Assembly: GCA_040766655.1 (NCBI GenBank)
Contig: JAXGQB010000008.1
Coordinates: 1 to 64,000 of the forward strand
DNA from: JALOOB01 sp040766655
Lineage (GTDB): Bacteria; Chloroflexota; Anaerolineae; CG2-30-64-16
DNA length: 64,000 nucleotides
Direction of reading: 5' to 3'
In this document: in pieces, positions 51,858-59,749 of the stretch
Position numbering within the stretch: position 1 is the stretch's first letter
Layout: every line of letters begins with the position of its first letter
The notes under the pieces: model-generated
What the model saw: the letters and a program-made list of their open reading frames with translations, nothing else
Database searches by the model: none
What the model was told of the DNA's origin: nothing
Position numbers and translations under genes: made by a program

Positions 51858-51908
51858 ATCCTATAATACCCTAGGGAACTTGTCAAATCCGAGAAACGAC
51901 TGTAAGAT
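51858..51908. promoter_or_regulatory. Divergent promoters with overlapping -35 boxes
   Basis: Plus: TTGTCA (51880-51885), 17 bp, TAAGAT (51903-51908) towards the GntR gene. Minus: TTGACA (51886-51881), 17 bp, TAGGAT (51863-51858) towards the MtrH-like gene. The shared -35 region is a natural place for GntR control of both directions. Confidence 0.7.
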
Positions 51909-51948
51909 AGGCGCAATCCACTTCCATGTCGACGGGTAACCGAGGACC

Positions 51949-52740
51949 ATGAGAGAAGCAACAGCAAATCCCAGGCGACGGCGGAACGAGCCGCGCATCG
52001 ATCGCGACTCGTTCGAGCCGCCCTACTACCAGCTGGCGTCGATCCTGAGGGGTCAGATCTCCAGCGGGCTGCTGCGCCCGGGCGACCGCCTTCCATCGGA
52101 GGTGCAGTTGTGCGACCAGTACGAGGTCAGTCCGATGACCGTGCGCCGCGCTATTAACGCACTGCTCGACGAGGGGCTCGTCACGGCTGCGCGCGGCCGC
52201 GGCACGTTCGTCAAGCCGATGGTGTTGGGCACGGCCACGTTTGGCCTCCAGGCATTGGAGGATCTGTTCAGTGCAGAGGATACCTCGGTCCGCTTCCTTT
52301 CGGTCAAGACAATCTCCGCCACCCCGCGCATCAGCCGTGCGTTGGGTGTTCAGGTAGACGATAAGGTCATCTCAATCCGCAGATTGTTGACCCGGGAGGG
52401 GACCCCGATTGCATATCACCGGGAGTACCTCATCTTCGACCCCGCCCGCCCGATCGTGGAGGCGGAGATGGGCATCACGACGCTGCAGGGCCTGTTCGAA
52501 GGACTCGGCCAGTCGGTCTTGAAACGAGGAGACCTGGCCATTGAGGCCACGACGATCACCGAGGAGGAGTCGCGGCTGCTGCGCGTGCCGGTGGGCGCGG
52601 CCGCGTTTCGCATCGAGCACACCTTCTACGATTTCGAGGAGCGGGCGGTGAGCTGGGGCTGGTTCATCGTGCGAGGCGATCGCCTGCGTTTCAATACAAC
52701 GGTCGGCGCACAGGCACCGGTGCGCCAGGGCGGGAGATGA
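51949..52740 (+). CDS. GntR-family transcriptional regulator (HutC/UTRA type)
   Basis: A 263-residue regulator. N-terminal winged helix: YYQLASILRGQISSGLLRPG, PSEVQLCDQYEVSPMTVRRA, GLVTAARGRGTFV. C-terminal UTRA ligand domain (~90-250). Its divergence from the methyl-transfer operon makes it the likely regulator of that locus. ATGA overlap with the following corrinoid gene. Confidence 0.93.
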   Translation: MREATANPRRRRNEPRIDRDSFEPPYYQLASILRGQISSGLLRPGDRLPSEVQLCDQYEVSPMTVRRAINALLDEGLVTAARGRGTFVKPMVLGTATFGLQALEDLFSAEDTSVRFLSVKTISATPRISRALGVQVDDKVISIRRLLTREGTPIAYHREYLIFDPARPIVEAEMGITTLQGLFEGLGQSVLKRGDLAIEATTITEEESRLLRVPVGAAAFRIEHTFYDFEERAVSWGWFIVRGDRLRFNTTVGAQAPVRQGGR

Positions 52741-52742
52741 CG

Positions 52743-53405
52743 ATGGATGACATGGAGCACAGCAGGGGCGGCATGACGAGGCTCGCCCAGACGCTGGCGG
52801 ACCTGCGTGAGAAGGAGGTTCTGGCGGAGGTGCGCGAGCGGGTCGATCGCGGGGAAGATCCGCTGCGAATCATCGAGGAGTGCCAGGCAGGCATGCGTGA
52901 GGTCGGCCAGCGCTACGCGGACCACCGCTACTACCTCTCTGGCCTGATCATGGCGGGCGACATCCTGCGCGAGGTGACGGAGATCGTGATGCCCACGGTC
53001 GAGACGCACTTCAGCGGGCAGACGTCCGGCCGGGTGCTGCTCGGCACGGTGCAGGGTGACATCCACGACCTGGGTAAGAACCTGCTGCTGATGCTGCTGC
53101 AGTGCCATGGCTTCGCGGTACTCGACCTGGGCGTCGACGTTGCGCCAGAGGCGTTCGTCGCCGCGGCGCGATCGTTCAAGCCCCAGGTGATCGGCCTGTC
53201 GGGGCTGATCACTGCAGCGTACACCACGATGCGGGAGACGGTCGCCGCGCTGCGGGCCATGATGGCCGAGGACGGTATGGCGATCCCCATCCTCCTGGGC
53301 GGTCAGGTGGACGAGCAGGTGTGCCGGTTCGTCGGCGCGGACTACTGGTCGACCGACGCGATGGAAGGGGTGCGCCTCTGCCAGACCTTGTTGGGGGAGG
53401 GGTAG
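52743..53405 (+). CDS. Corrinoid (B12-binding) methyltransferase protein, third
   Basis: About 220 residues. Helical cap followed by GTVQGDIHDLGKNLLLMLLQ with the cobalt-ligating His and GLSGLITAAYTTMRETVAAL. It is a clear relative of, but far from identical to, the duplicated pair. A start at 52743 has GGGAG upstream at good spacing; an ATG at 52737 overlapping the GntR stop is the alternative. Encoded with the GntR regulator, it may serve a different substrate, sense methyl status, or both. Confidence 0.9.
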   Translation: MDDMEHSRGGMTRLAQTLADLREKEVLAEVRERVDRGEDPLRIIEECQAGMREVGQRYADHRYYLSGLIMAGDILREVTEIVMPTVETHFSGQTSGRVLLGTVQGDIHDLGKNLLLMLLQCHGFAVLDLGVDVAPEAFVAAARSFKPQVIGLSGLITAAYTTMRETVAALRAMMAEDGMAIPILLGGQVDEQVCRFVGADYWSTDAMEGVRLCQTLLGEG

Positions 53406-53505
53406 GGAGCGCTGCGGCGCGCACGGACCGTCCGCCACGCCATGCCGTGCCGCCATAGACGGCATGACGAAGGCCCTGTGTGTCAGGGTGGAATGAAGGT
53501 GTGCG

Positions 53506-54321
53506 ATGCGATCCCTCTGCGGTTATTGTGTAGTGCTGATCCTGGCGGGGCTGATGGTTGCCGGCTGTAGTCCGGCAGCCACCCCAGTGCCGCCGCCCTC
53601 CGGCGGCACGGCAGCTGCGCCTGATGCCGGCGGCACGGCAACTGCCGTCGCCGAGGGGTCGGCCGTCGCCGTAGTGACCGCTACCCCGACCGCCAGCCCT
53701 GCTCCGACGGATACACCGGCCCGAACCGCGACCCCTATGCCCGCCACGACCACGCTGGCTGCGTCTCCGACGACGCCTGCCACGGCGACCCACACGGCTA
53801 CGCCGGACGCATCGCCGATGCCGGAACCGACGGCCACCTTGACGGCCACACCGCCGCCTGCGACGCTCGCGCCGCCCACCGCTGCACCGTCACCTGCGCC
53901 CGCGGCCACGCAGCCGCCGCCCACCGCTGCACCGTCACCTGCGCCCGCGGCCACGCAGCCGCCGCCCGCTTCCGCCCTGTCGCCATATCGCTTCGTGCCG
54001 TCCGGCCCTGCCCAGCCTGATCTCTCACACCGTTGCCCCGGCTGTCCCCGCGCCCCCGCGTTCATCGTGGGGCGCGTTGTCGACGCGGGCGGACAGCCCC
54101 TTGCGGGCGTGCGACTCGTCTGCTACAACGAATGGCATCGCTATCCTGTGGTCGCCAGCAAGGGCGGTGGCGAATATGATTTCAACATCGTCCAGGCCGA
54201 TACGACCTGGTACGTCGTCGTGCTCGACCCGGCCGACCAGCCGATCAGCGCTCCGGCGGCTGTTCCTTTTAAACTCAGCGAATCGTGCCGCTACATCCTG
54301 AACTGGCAGCGTGCGGATTGA
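53506..54321 (+). CDS. Lipoprotein with Pro/Thr/Ala-rich linker and regulatory-like beta domain
   Basis: 271 residues. Signal with lipobox VAGC, then ~130 residues of Ala/Thr/Pro repeats, including two exact 45-bp tandem units (53872-53961, the PPTAAPSPAPAATQP unit). A C-terminal ~100-residue beta domain (FIVGRVVDAGGQPLAGVRLV) resembles carboxypeptidase-regulatory-like/Ig-type folds. Probably a surface protein on a stalk. No partner genes recognised. Confidence 0.72.
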   Translation: MRSLCGYCVVLILAGLMVAGCSPAATPVPPPSGGTAAAPDAGGTATAVAEGSAVAVVTATPTASPAPTDTPARTATPMPATTTLAASPTTPATATHTATPDASPMPEPTATLTATPPPATLAPPTAAPSPAPAATQPPPTAAPSPAPAATQPPPASALSPYRFVPSGPAQPDLSHRCPGCPRAPAFIVGRVVDAGGQPLAGVRLVCYNEWHRYPVVASKGGGEYDFNIVQADTTWYVVVLDPADQPISAPAAVPFKLSESCRYILNWQRAD

Positions 54322-54334
54322 GGCCGCGGCCCCA

Positions 54335-54601
54335 TCATGACGGCGCCTTCAGCTCCAGCGGCAGATAGATACGATTCCCTGACCCGCGAATCGGCACCTC
54401 CGCACAGTCCATGTCGTCCAGCTCGGCCTGACCGTTCACCTCCCACCAGGTCCGCGCGCAGTTCCAGGTCAGGGGGATGCAGACGGCCTTGCCCCGCATC
54501 AACGCGTTGATGACCGCCGCATCTCCGGGCGCCAGCGGGCCGGCGTCAATAGGTAATAGATAAGTATCGTGCAAGTACCGTATAAGCTCGGGCAAGCGCA
54601 A
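54335..54601 (-). CDS. Small hypothetical protein
   Basis: 88 residues from a TTG start without a clear ribosome site. The composition is plausible (AVCIPLTWNCARTWWEVNGQ) and it is convergent with the lipoprotein gene. No family recognised. It may be a real small gene or a decayed remnant. Confidence 0.35.
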   Translation of the reverse strand: MRLPELIRYLHDTYLLPIDAGPLAPGDAAVINALMRGKAVCIPLTWNCARTWWEVNGQAELDDMDCAEVPIRGSGNRIYLPLELKAPS

Positions 54602-54629
54602 GGATGGTGGGGGCTTTCATCTATGATTT

Positions 54630-54676
54630 CGAACCAGGCGCCCGGCACCGCGTCCAGGTCCCAGGCGCCTGGTTCG
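54630..54676. repeat. 13-bp perfect inverted repeat
   Basis: CGAACCAGGCGCC (54630-54642) and GGCGCCTGGTTCG (54664-54676) with a 21-nt loop. It stands just after the ScyD-like gene's stop (minus strand), without a T-run. Probably a hairpin-type transcript end or dispersed repeat. Confidence 0.55.
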
Positions 54677-54681
54677 GTCAA

Positions 54682-55740
54682 CTAAGGCAGCGGAATCCTC
54701 AACACCTGGCCACCGCCGGAGGCGATGCTGACGTTCGTCACGTACGCGGCGCCGTCCGGGCCGATGGCCACGCCGCCCGGTGCGAACAGCCCCTCGCTGG
54801 CGACCTCGGTGCGCGTGCCGTTCGGCGCGACCCTGATCAGCGCGCCCGTGAAGTCTCCCGAACCGAATGCAGCCAGGAGCCCGTTCTTCGCGATCTCCAG
54901 CACGTACAGGTTGCCGTGACGGTCAAAGGTCACGTCGATGATCGAGGTGAACCCGGTGGCGAAGTCGCTGATCGAACCGTCCATCGCGACACGGAACACC
55001 TTCGACTCGCCAGGCGTGAAGGGGAAGCCGAGCAGCTGACCCACGTAGAGCGCGCCGTCAGGCCCCAGCGTGACCGCATTCGGCACTGCCTGTGCGGGCA
55101 TACTGCCAGCGCCGAAAGCCACGTCGCGATCCGGGAACACCGCGAGCGTGCTCACGGCGCCGGTCTCAAGATTGACGTGGAAGAGAGCGTTGGCGCCGGC
55201 ATCAGCCACGATCGCGTTGCCGTCGGGTAGCGCCTGCACCGAATAGGGATTTGAGTCGACCGAGAATGGGTGGGGGTTAGCGACGGCCTCGTGGCCGGCG
55301 ACGTCCGCCCGGTATTGCGCCTTGCCGCTGGGCGGGACCTTCAGCAGCCAGCCGAACTTGCTGCCCCCTGCGCGGGTGGTCGGATCGGCGCCCAGCCCGA
55401 CCGGGGCCAGCAGGTTGCCGCGGCCCTGGAACGAGACGTCGTGGACGCCCACGATGTCGCCCATTGCGGCCGTGTAGGAGGGCAGGCCCCCGATGAGGAC
55501 CGCCTCCGTGCTCTTCTTAAGGTCGATGCCGAGGATGGCGCCGTCATTGTTGCCCGTGCCGGCCTCCGCGACGTAAAGCTGGCCGTTGGGGGCAAAGGCC
55601 AGGCCGCGCGGGTTGTTGAGGCCCTCCGCGACGGTTTCGAAAGGAGCGGGCTGCGCGAGTGCGGTGAGAGGGAGAAGCAGCAACGCGACGATGGCGGCGA
55701 GCACGCTGACGCGCCGCACAGAGCGGGATTGTATGGACAT
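54682..55740 (-). CDS. Secreted NHL/beta-propeller protein, ScyD/ScyE type
   Basis: 352 residues. Signal peptide (LAAIVALLLLPLTALAQ), then repeats of a six-bladed propeller kind (NNPRGLAFAPNGQLYVAEAG, AVTLGPDGALYVGQLLG, VTFDRHGNLYVLEIAKNG, GGVAIGPDGAAYVTNV). This layout matches the 'ScyD/ScyE family' proteins. The start at 55740 has CTGGAGG upstream. Extracellular or periplasmic; no substrate can be given. Confidence 0.85.
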   Translation of the reverse strand: MSIQSRSVRRVSVLAAIVALLLLPLTALAQPAPFETVAEGLNNPRGLAFAPNGQLYVAEAGTGNNDGAILGIDLKKSTEAVLIGGLPSYTAAMGDIVGVHDVSFQGRGNLLAPVGLGADPTTRAGGSKFGWLLKVPPSGKAQYRADVAGHEAVANPHPFSVDSNPYSVQALPDGNAIVADAGANALFHVNLETGAVSTLAVFPDRDVAFGAGSMPAQAVPNAVTLGPDGALYVGQLLGFPFTPGESKVFRVAMDGSISDFATGFTSIIDVTFDRHGNLYVLEIAKNGLLAAFGSGDFTGALIRVAPNGTRTEVASEGLFAPGGVAIGPDGAAYVTNVSIASGGGQVLRIPLP

Positions 55741-55955
55741 GGTAACCTCCAGGAACTCAGGGGCCGGCAAGTGGGTCGCCGGTCCCGCAGAGTGCTCTGG
55801 CTTACACTCTGGCGGCAGAGTAGTCCTCAGCTAACTAGCGGTATGTAAGCACTGCTCCGATTGAGCATGCTTTGTATACTGATAAATATATATTTGCGCG
55901 TTGATTGCGAGGGGTATCAGGTCGCTAGTGCTGCCGGGATGGGGGCCGGCGTACG

Positions 55956-55982
55956 GGGGCCGACACACAGGTCGGCCCCTAC
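55956..55982. repeat. GTAGGGGC-type hairpin repeat
   Basis: GGGGCCGAC ... GTCGGCCCCTAC lies close to the stop of the large metalloprotease gene (56042, minus strand). Confidence 0.8.
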
Positions 55983-56041
55983 CGCATGCTGCGCAGCGAA
56001 TGACCCACGAAATCGGGTATCGCGCGGTGGGAGGGAACACC

Positions 56042-59000
56042 CTACCGCAGGATGAGAGGCAGATACGTGTTGAGGGACCCCACCCAGAATGTGACGGTGG
56101 CCGCAGCCGGCTGGCCGTCGCTGTCTGCGACGTAGACTGTCGCGGTGTAGGCGCCAGGCGCTAACCCAACCAGCGACGTCGTGGCGCCGGTCAGCGGTGC
56201 GTCCGCGCCGCCCACATGCCATTCGAAGGCCGGCGAGGGCAGCACGCCGTCCTCCAGATCCCACGCCTCCGCGGAGAAGTTCACGGCCGTGCCGGGCTGG
56301 TAGCGCGCACCCTCCGCCGGGGAGGTGATGACGAGCGCGGGCGCATGCTTGCCCACGCTGAAGGCCTTCGAATTCGCGCTGCCCGTGCGGAAGCCGTCGG
56401 ACGCGATGACGCGCAGCAGGGCCTGCCCTGCGCTGCCCGCCAGCTTCCCAGCATCGAGCGTGAGGCTGGTGTTGGGATGCTCGCCGCGAATAACCTGCCA
56501 GGTGGCGCCGCCGTCCGCGCTGTACTGGACGGTGTAGTGGAGCCAGTCGCCGTCTGCGTCCGAGCCCTGCCAGCTGAGATCGAACGGCCCGGTGAAGGTC
56601 TCGCCGCCTTTTGGCGAGGTGATCTGCACGATGGGTGCGCTGGGGCTGAGGCTCTTTTCCTCGCTGACCGCGCCGTCCACCAGGAGCCGGACGCCGGTGG
56701 CGCTGGCCGGCCAGGGGACCGCGAAGGCTGCGAAGGGATCGTCGCGATCGTCTCCGCTGAGTCTCGCAGGCTCGAAGCTGTAGGACGCCAGTGCTGCGCC
56801 CCCGTTGCCGAGCACCTGGACGGTCCACGGGCCTGTGCCGCCCGCTGCCCGGGTGATCTCCTGCAGCTTGGTCTCGGGGAGATGCGCCGGATCGGTCAGC
56901 TGCAGCCGGTCGAACCTCACCTGTCCGGTCTCAGGCTCCTGGTAGATGCTGAGCAGCAGTGCGGGCGTGGCATCGGGCCACAGCGCCTGTTCCGCCGCCT
57001 GCGCGGCTGCGCCGAGTTTCAGCTTGAGGAACAGGTAGTTCCACGTCCAGTCCGAGGTCCAGCGCACGCTGGCGTAGGACATGAGGTCGCCCACGTCTGC
57101 CGCGGCAGGGATGGCCTTGCGCGTAATGGGATCGAAGCCGTATTGCTGCTCCCGCCAGTCGATCGTGCCGTCCGAGAAGTGGCAGTTGTCGTAGGGGTAC
57201 AGCGGCTCATCGTCGGACGTGCCGCAGCCGACGTGTTCGAGATCGTAGTTGTGGCCCAGCTCATGGGCCAGCGTCCTGCCTCCCCACGGCTGGTTAATCT
57301 GCGCGCCGTCGTACGCGCCCGCGCTGTTCATCGCCATCCTGAACACCATCTGATCGCCACCCACGGCGCCCATCCCGTTGAAGTCGTTATCGCCGGGCCC
57401 GGCCTTGACGACGCCGATGTAGTGCGTGCGCGCCCCCGCGTCGTCGCACTCGTCCGGATCATCGCTGAGCTGGTCCCGCCACCAGAGGCTGTGGACGATC
57501 TTCCAGGTGTCCGAGTCCAGCTCGTAGGGGCCGTAGGAGGCCGACTCCCACTGATACTCCTCGACGGGCTCCGTCTGGTAGTAGCTCCAGATCTTGTAGA
57601 GGGGCAGCAGGGTGAGGGCCCTGTTGCGCACTGCGAGGCCATCCGCACTCATGGGCGACATGGCCTGGTCGGAGGGCGTCCCGGAGTGCGCTCGCACCGG
57701 AATGTAGACTGCGCAGAGAGGCGGCAGCGTGCGGTAGTTGAGCGTGCGGCTGAAGACGTTGTTGTTCCGGAACTCCTGTGGCTCGTCGGGCCCGAAAATG
57801 CGCGCCTCCACGGTCAGGCCGTCTTCGATCCATCTGAAGGGGAGCTCGAACAGCCAGACGTTGGCCTCGTCGCGCGAGTTGGTCGAAGCGGAGATCTTCG
57901 CGGGCTTCTGGATCGCATCGAGCGGCTCCGGATTGCCGCCGGATAGTGATTCGAGCGGACCGGTATGCACCAGTCTCACCGAAACAGATCCGGCATGGAC
58001 CTCGACCGGCGAGCCGTAGAATCCCGCACTCACGTAGACCTTCACGAAGGTGGGCTTGCCCCACACGCGTGCCTCGCCTGATGGGGGAGCCTCGCCGCCG
58101 GGCTCGTAGACGCGCGCGATGCCCTGCGTCACCTCGACTGCCTCGATGCGATAGTCGATCGGCCGCGGGGTACTGGTGGGCGAGGGCGTGACCGTCGGCG
58201 TCGGAGTGACGGTGCGGGTGGGCGTCGCAGTGGGTGGCGCATTGCCGCACGTGATCACCAGCTGTGGGCGCAGCGCCACCGACGCGTACTCGCTGCTCAG
58301 GAAATGGAGCTCCCGGGCCGAGAAGATCTCGAAGCCGTAGTTGTCGATCCCGCCGAGGAGCCACCTGTCACGCACCTGCTGGAGTACATCGAGCTCGCTG
58401 ATGGCCTGGTCTCGCAACACCACGCCCGTCACCGTGCTCCCGCCGTAGGGCACCGGAAAATTGGACCAGCTCAATGTTGCCTCGTTCCACGGCCCCTTCG
58501 TGAGGTCGGTGATCCAGACGTCGGCCGAGGACGCCTCGTCGCCGCCGAAGTAGTTAGGTGCGACACGCAGCTTCGCGCTGTAGATGTGCTGGCCCGGCGG
58601 GATCAGGTTGCGCGTGAGCGGAAAGCCGATCCACGCCTTCGCTGCCTTGGAGAATAAGACGGCGCTGCGCAGTTCGTTCTCCGAACCGTGCGTCGCCGTG
58701 GGATTGGCCTCGTCGATCCAGCTGTCCTGCGCGGCACGGATCATCAGGGTGCCGGGGCAGGCGCCCGAGACCAGCGGGGAGCTCGTGGGCGTCCGCGTCG
58801 GGGTGTCGGTCGGCGCCCGGGTGGCGGTCGGGGTCGGCGTCCGCGTGGCGGTGGGTGTAACGCCGGGCGGGGTGTACGACACCACCAGCTTAGGACGCTG
58901 GGCGGCCGTGCTGGATTCTCTGGAGTACGTCAGCATCAGCGTGGGCCACGTGCTGCTGCCGTCTCCCCTCAACGTGAAGCCGTTGTTGGTCGCACCGTTC

Positions 59001-59572
59001 GTGATCCACTGCCTCACCGCCCCGGTCACCGCCAGGTCATACTGGGCGGCGCTGCCCGGATCGACCTTGGTCGGCGTGTCGTCGGCCGCGGCGGCCGTCG
59101 CGGGCCTGGTGTTCCAGGAGACGGTCGCTTCTTTCCAGCTGGCCGTGTTGCGGACGGCGTAGACCTGGTTGGCCGCAGCGGGCGCGTCGCTGGCAGCGGC
59201 CATGTTGAACACCGCGTACAGCGTCAGCGTGGCCGAATGGATCGTGGAGCCGGCCGGGATGGGCGACAGGTCGAAGCGGATCAGCTCCCGGCGGTCGCCG
59301 GTGGCCAACCGACCGGCGTAGAGTTCGGTGAGACCGCCGGCGGTGGCGTCCGGCACTAACTCATTTACATAAGAGTCAGCTACGGCATTGAGCGTCGCGG
59401 TCGCTGCGGTACTGGCGGGCGGGCCGGCCGCCGGCCCGATCTCCTGGGCCTGCACGGGAGGTTGGTCCGCCAGGCCGCTGAGGAGAAGGAAGGTCGGGAG
59501 TGCCAGGCAAGCGATAAGCACGAATAGGTGAGAGCACAGATGAGGGAAGAGGCGGGAAGGCGGGCGCGTCAT
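56042..59572 (-). CDS. Large secreted metalloprotease with two DNRLRE-type domains and YLPLxLR tail
   Basis: 1176 residues. Signal peptide, then two DNRLRE-type beta domains (first after AVADSYVNELVP, second after RAAQDSWIDEANPTATHGSE) joined by Thr/Pro linkers. Next a domain starting IEAVEVTQGIARV, then the protease core with zinc motif HELGHNYDLEH and a downstream Met in LMSYASVRW. Two Ig/Fn-like domains follow (SPKGGETFTGPFDLSWQ; SPAEGARYQPGTAVNFSAEA), and it ends in TYLPLILR. The start at 59572 has TTGGAGG upstream. A paralogue of the divergent gene at 59750. Metzincin-like peptidase, substrate unknown; the C-terminal tail may be a sorting or anchoring signal. Confidence 0.85.
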   Translation of the reverse strand: MTRPPSRLFPHLCSHLFVLIACLALPTFLLLSGLADQPPVQAQEIGPAAGPPASTAATATLNAVADSYVNELVPDATAGGLTELYAGRLATGDRRELIRFDLSPIPAGSTIHSATLTLYAVFNMAAASDAPAAANQVYAVRNTASWKEATVSWNTRPATAAAADDTPTKVDPGSAAQYDLAVTGAVRQWITNGATNNGFTLRGDGSSTWPTLMLTYSRESSTAAQRPKLVVSYTPPGVTPTATRTPTPTATRAPTDTPTRTPTSSPLVSGACPGTLMIRAAQDSWIDEANPTATHGSENELRSAVLFSKAAKAWIGFPLTRNLIPPGQHIYSAKLRVAPNYFGGDEASSADVWITDLTKGPWNEATLSWSNFPVPYGGSTVTGVVLRDQAISELDVLQQVRDRWLLGGIDNYGFEIFSARELHFLSSEYASVALRPQLVITCGNAPPTATPTRTVTPTPTVTPSPTSTPRPIDYRIEAVEVTQGIARVYEPGGEAPPSGEARVWGKPTFVKVYVSAGFYGSPVEVHAGSVSVRLVHTGPLESLSGGNPEPLDAIQKPAKISASTNSRDEANVWLFELPFRWIEDGLTVEARIFGPDEPQEFRNNNVFSRTLNYRTLPPLCAVYIPVRAHSGTPSDQAMSPMSADGLAVRNRALTLLPLYKIWSYYQTEPVEEYQWESASYGPYELDSDTWKIVHSLWWRDQLSDDPDECDDAGARTHYIGVVKAGPGDNDFNGMGAVGGDQMVFRMAMNSAGAYDGAQINQPWGGRTLAHELGHNYDLEHVGCGTSDDEPLYPYDNCHFSDGTIDWREQQYGFDPITRKAIPAAADVGDLMSYASVRWTSDWTWNYLFLKLKLGAAAQAAEQALWPDATPALLLSIYQEPETGQVRFDRLQLTDPAHLPETKLQEITRAAGGTGPWTVQVLGNGGAALASYSFEPARLSGDDRDDPFAAFAVPWPASATGVRLLVDGAVSEEKSLSPSAPIVQITSPKGGETFTGPFDLSWQGSDADGDWLHYTVQYSADGGATWQVIRGEHPNTSLTLDAGKLAGSAGQALLRVIASDGFRTGSANSKAFSVGKHAPALVITSPAEGARYQPGTAVNFSAEAWDLEDGVLPSPAFEWHVGGADAPLTGATTSLVGLAPGAYTATVYVADSDGQPAAATVTFWVGSLNTYLPLILR

Positions 59573-59625
59573 TGCTGACCTCCAAGAAGGGCGGCGCGAA
59601 AGGGACAAGGGCAACGCGTGCAAAA

Positions 59626-59714
59626 ATGATGCACCAGGGCGGCCGGCCTGTCAAGTGTTGTGGGGAGGAGGGCCAGGTCGATTGTTTGACTGGGTACGAC
59701 ATTTGTATTATACT
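59626..59714. promoter_or_regulatory. Divergent promoters of the metalloprotease pair
   Basis: Plus: TTGACT (59686-59691), 17 bp, TATACT (59709-59714). Minus: TTGACA (59654-59649), 17 bp, CATCAT (59631-59626). Confidence 0.6.
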
Positions 59715-59749
59715 TGGCCATCACTTATACCAACCCAGGAGGACCGACC

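Noticed and set aside
56216..57946. 576-codon plus-strand open frame inside the first metalloprotease
   Set aside because: Antisense of a gene with a clear HExxHxxxxxH motif; no motif of its own.
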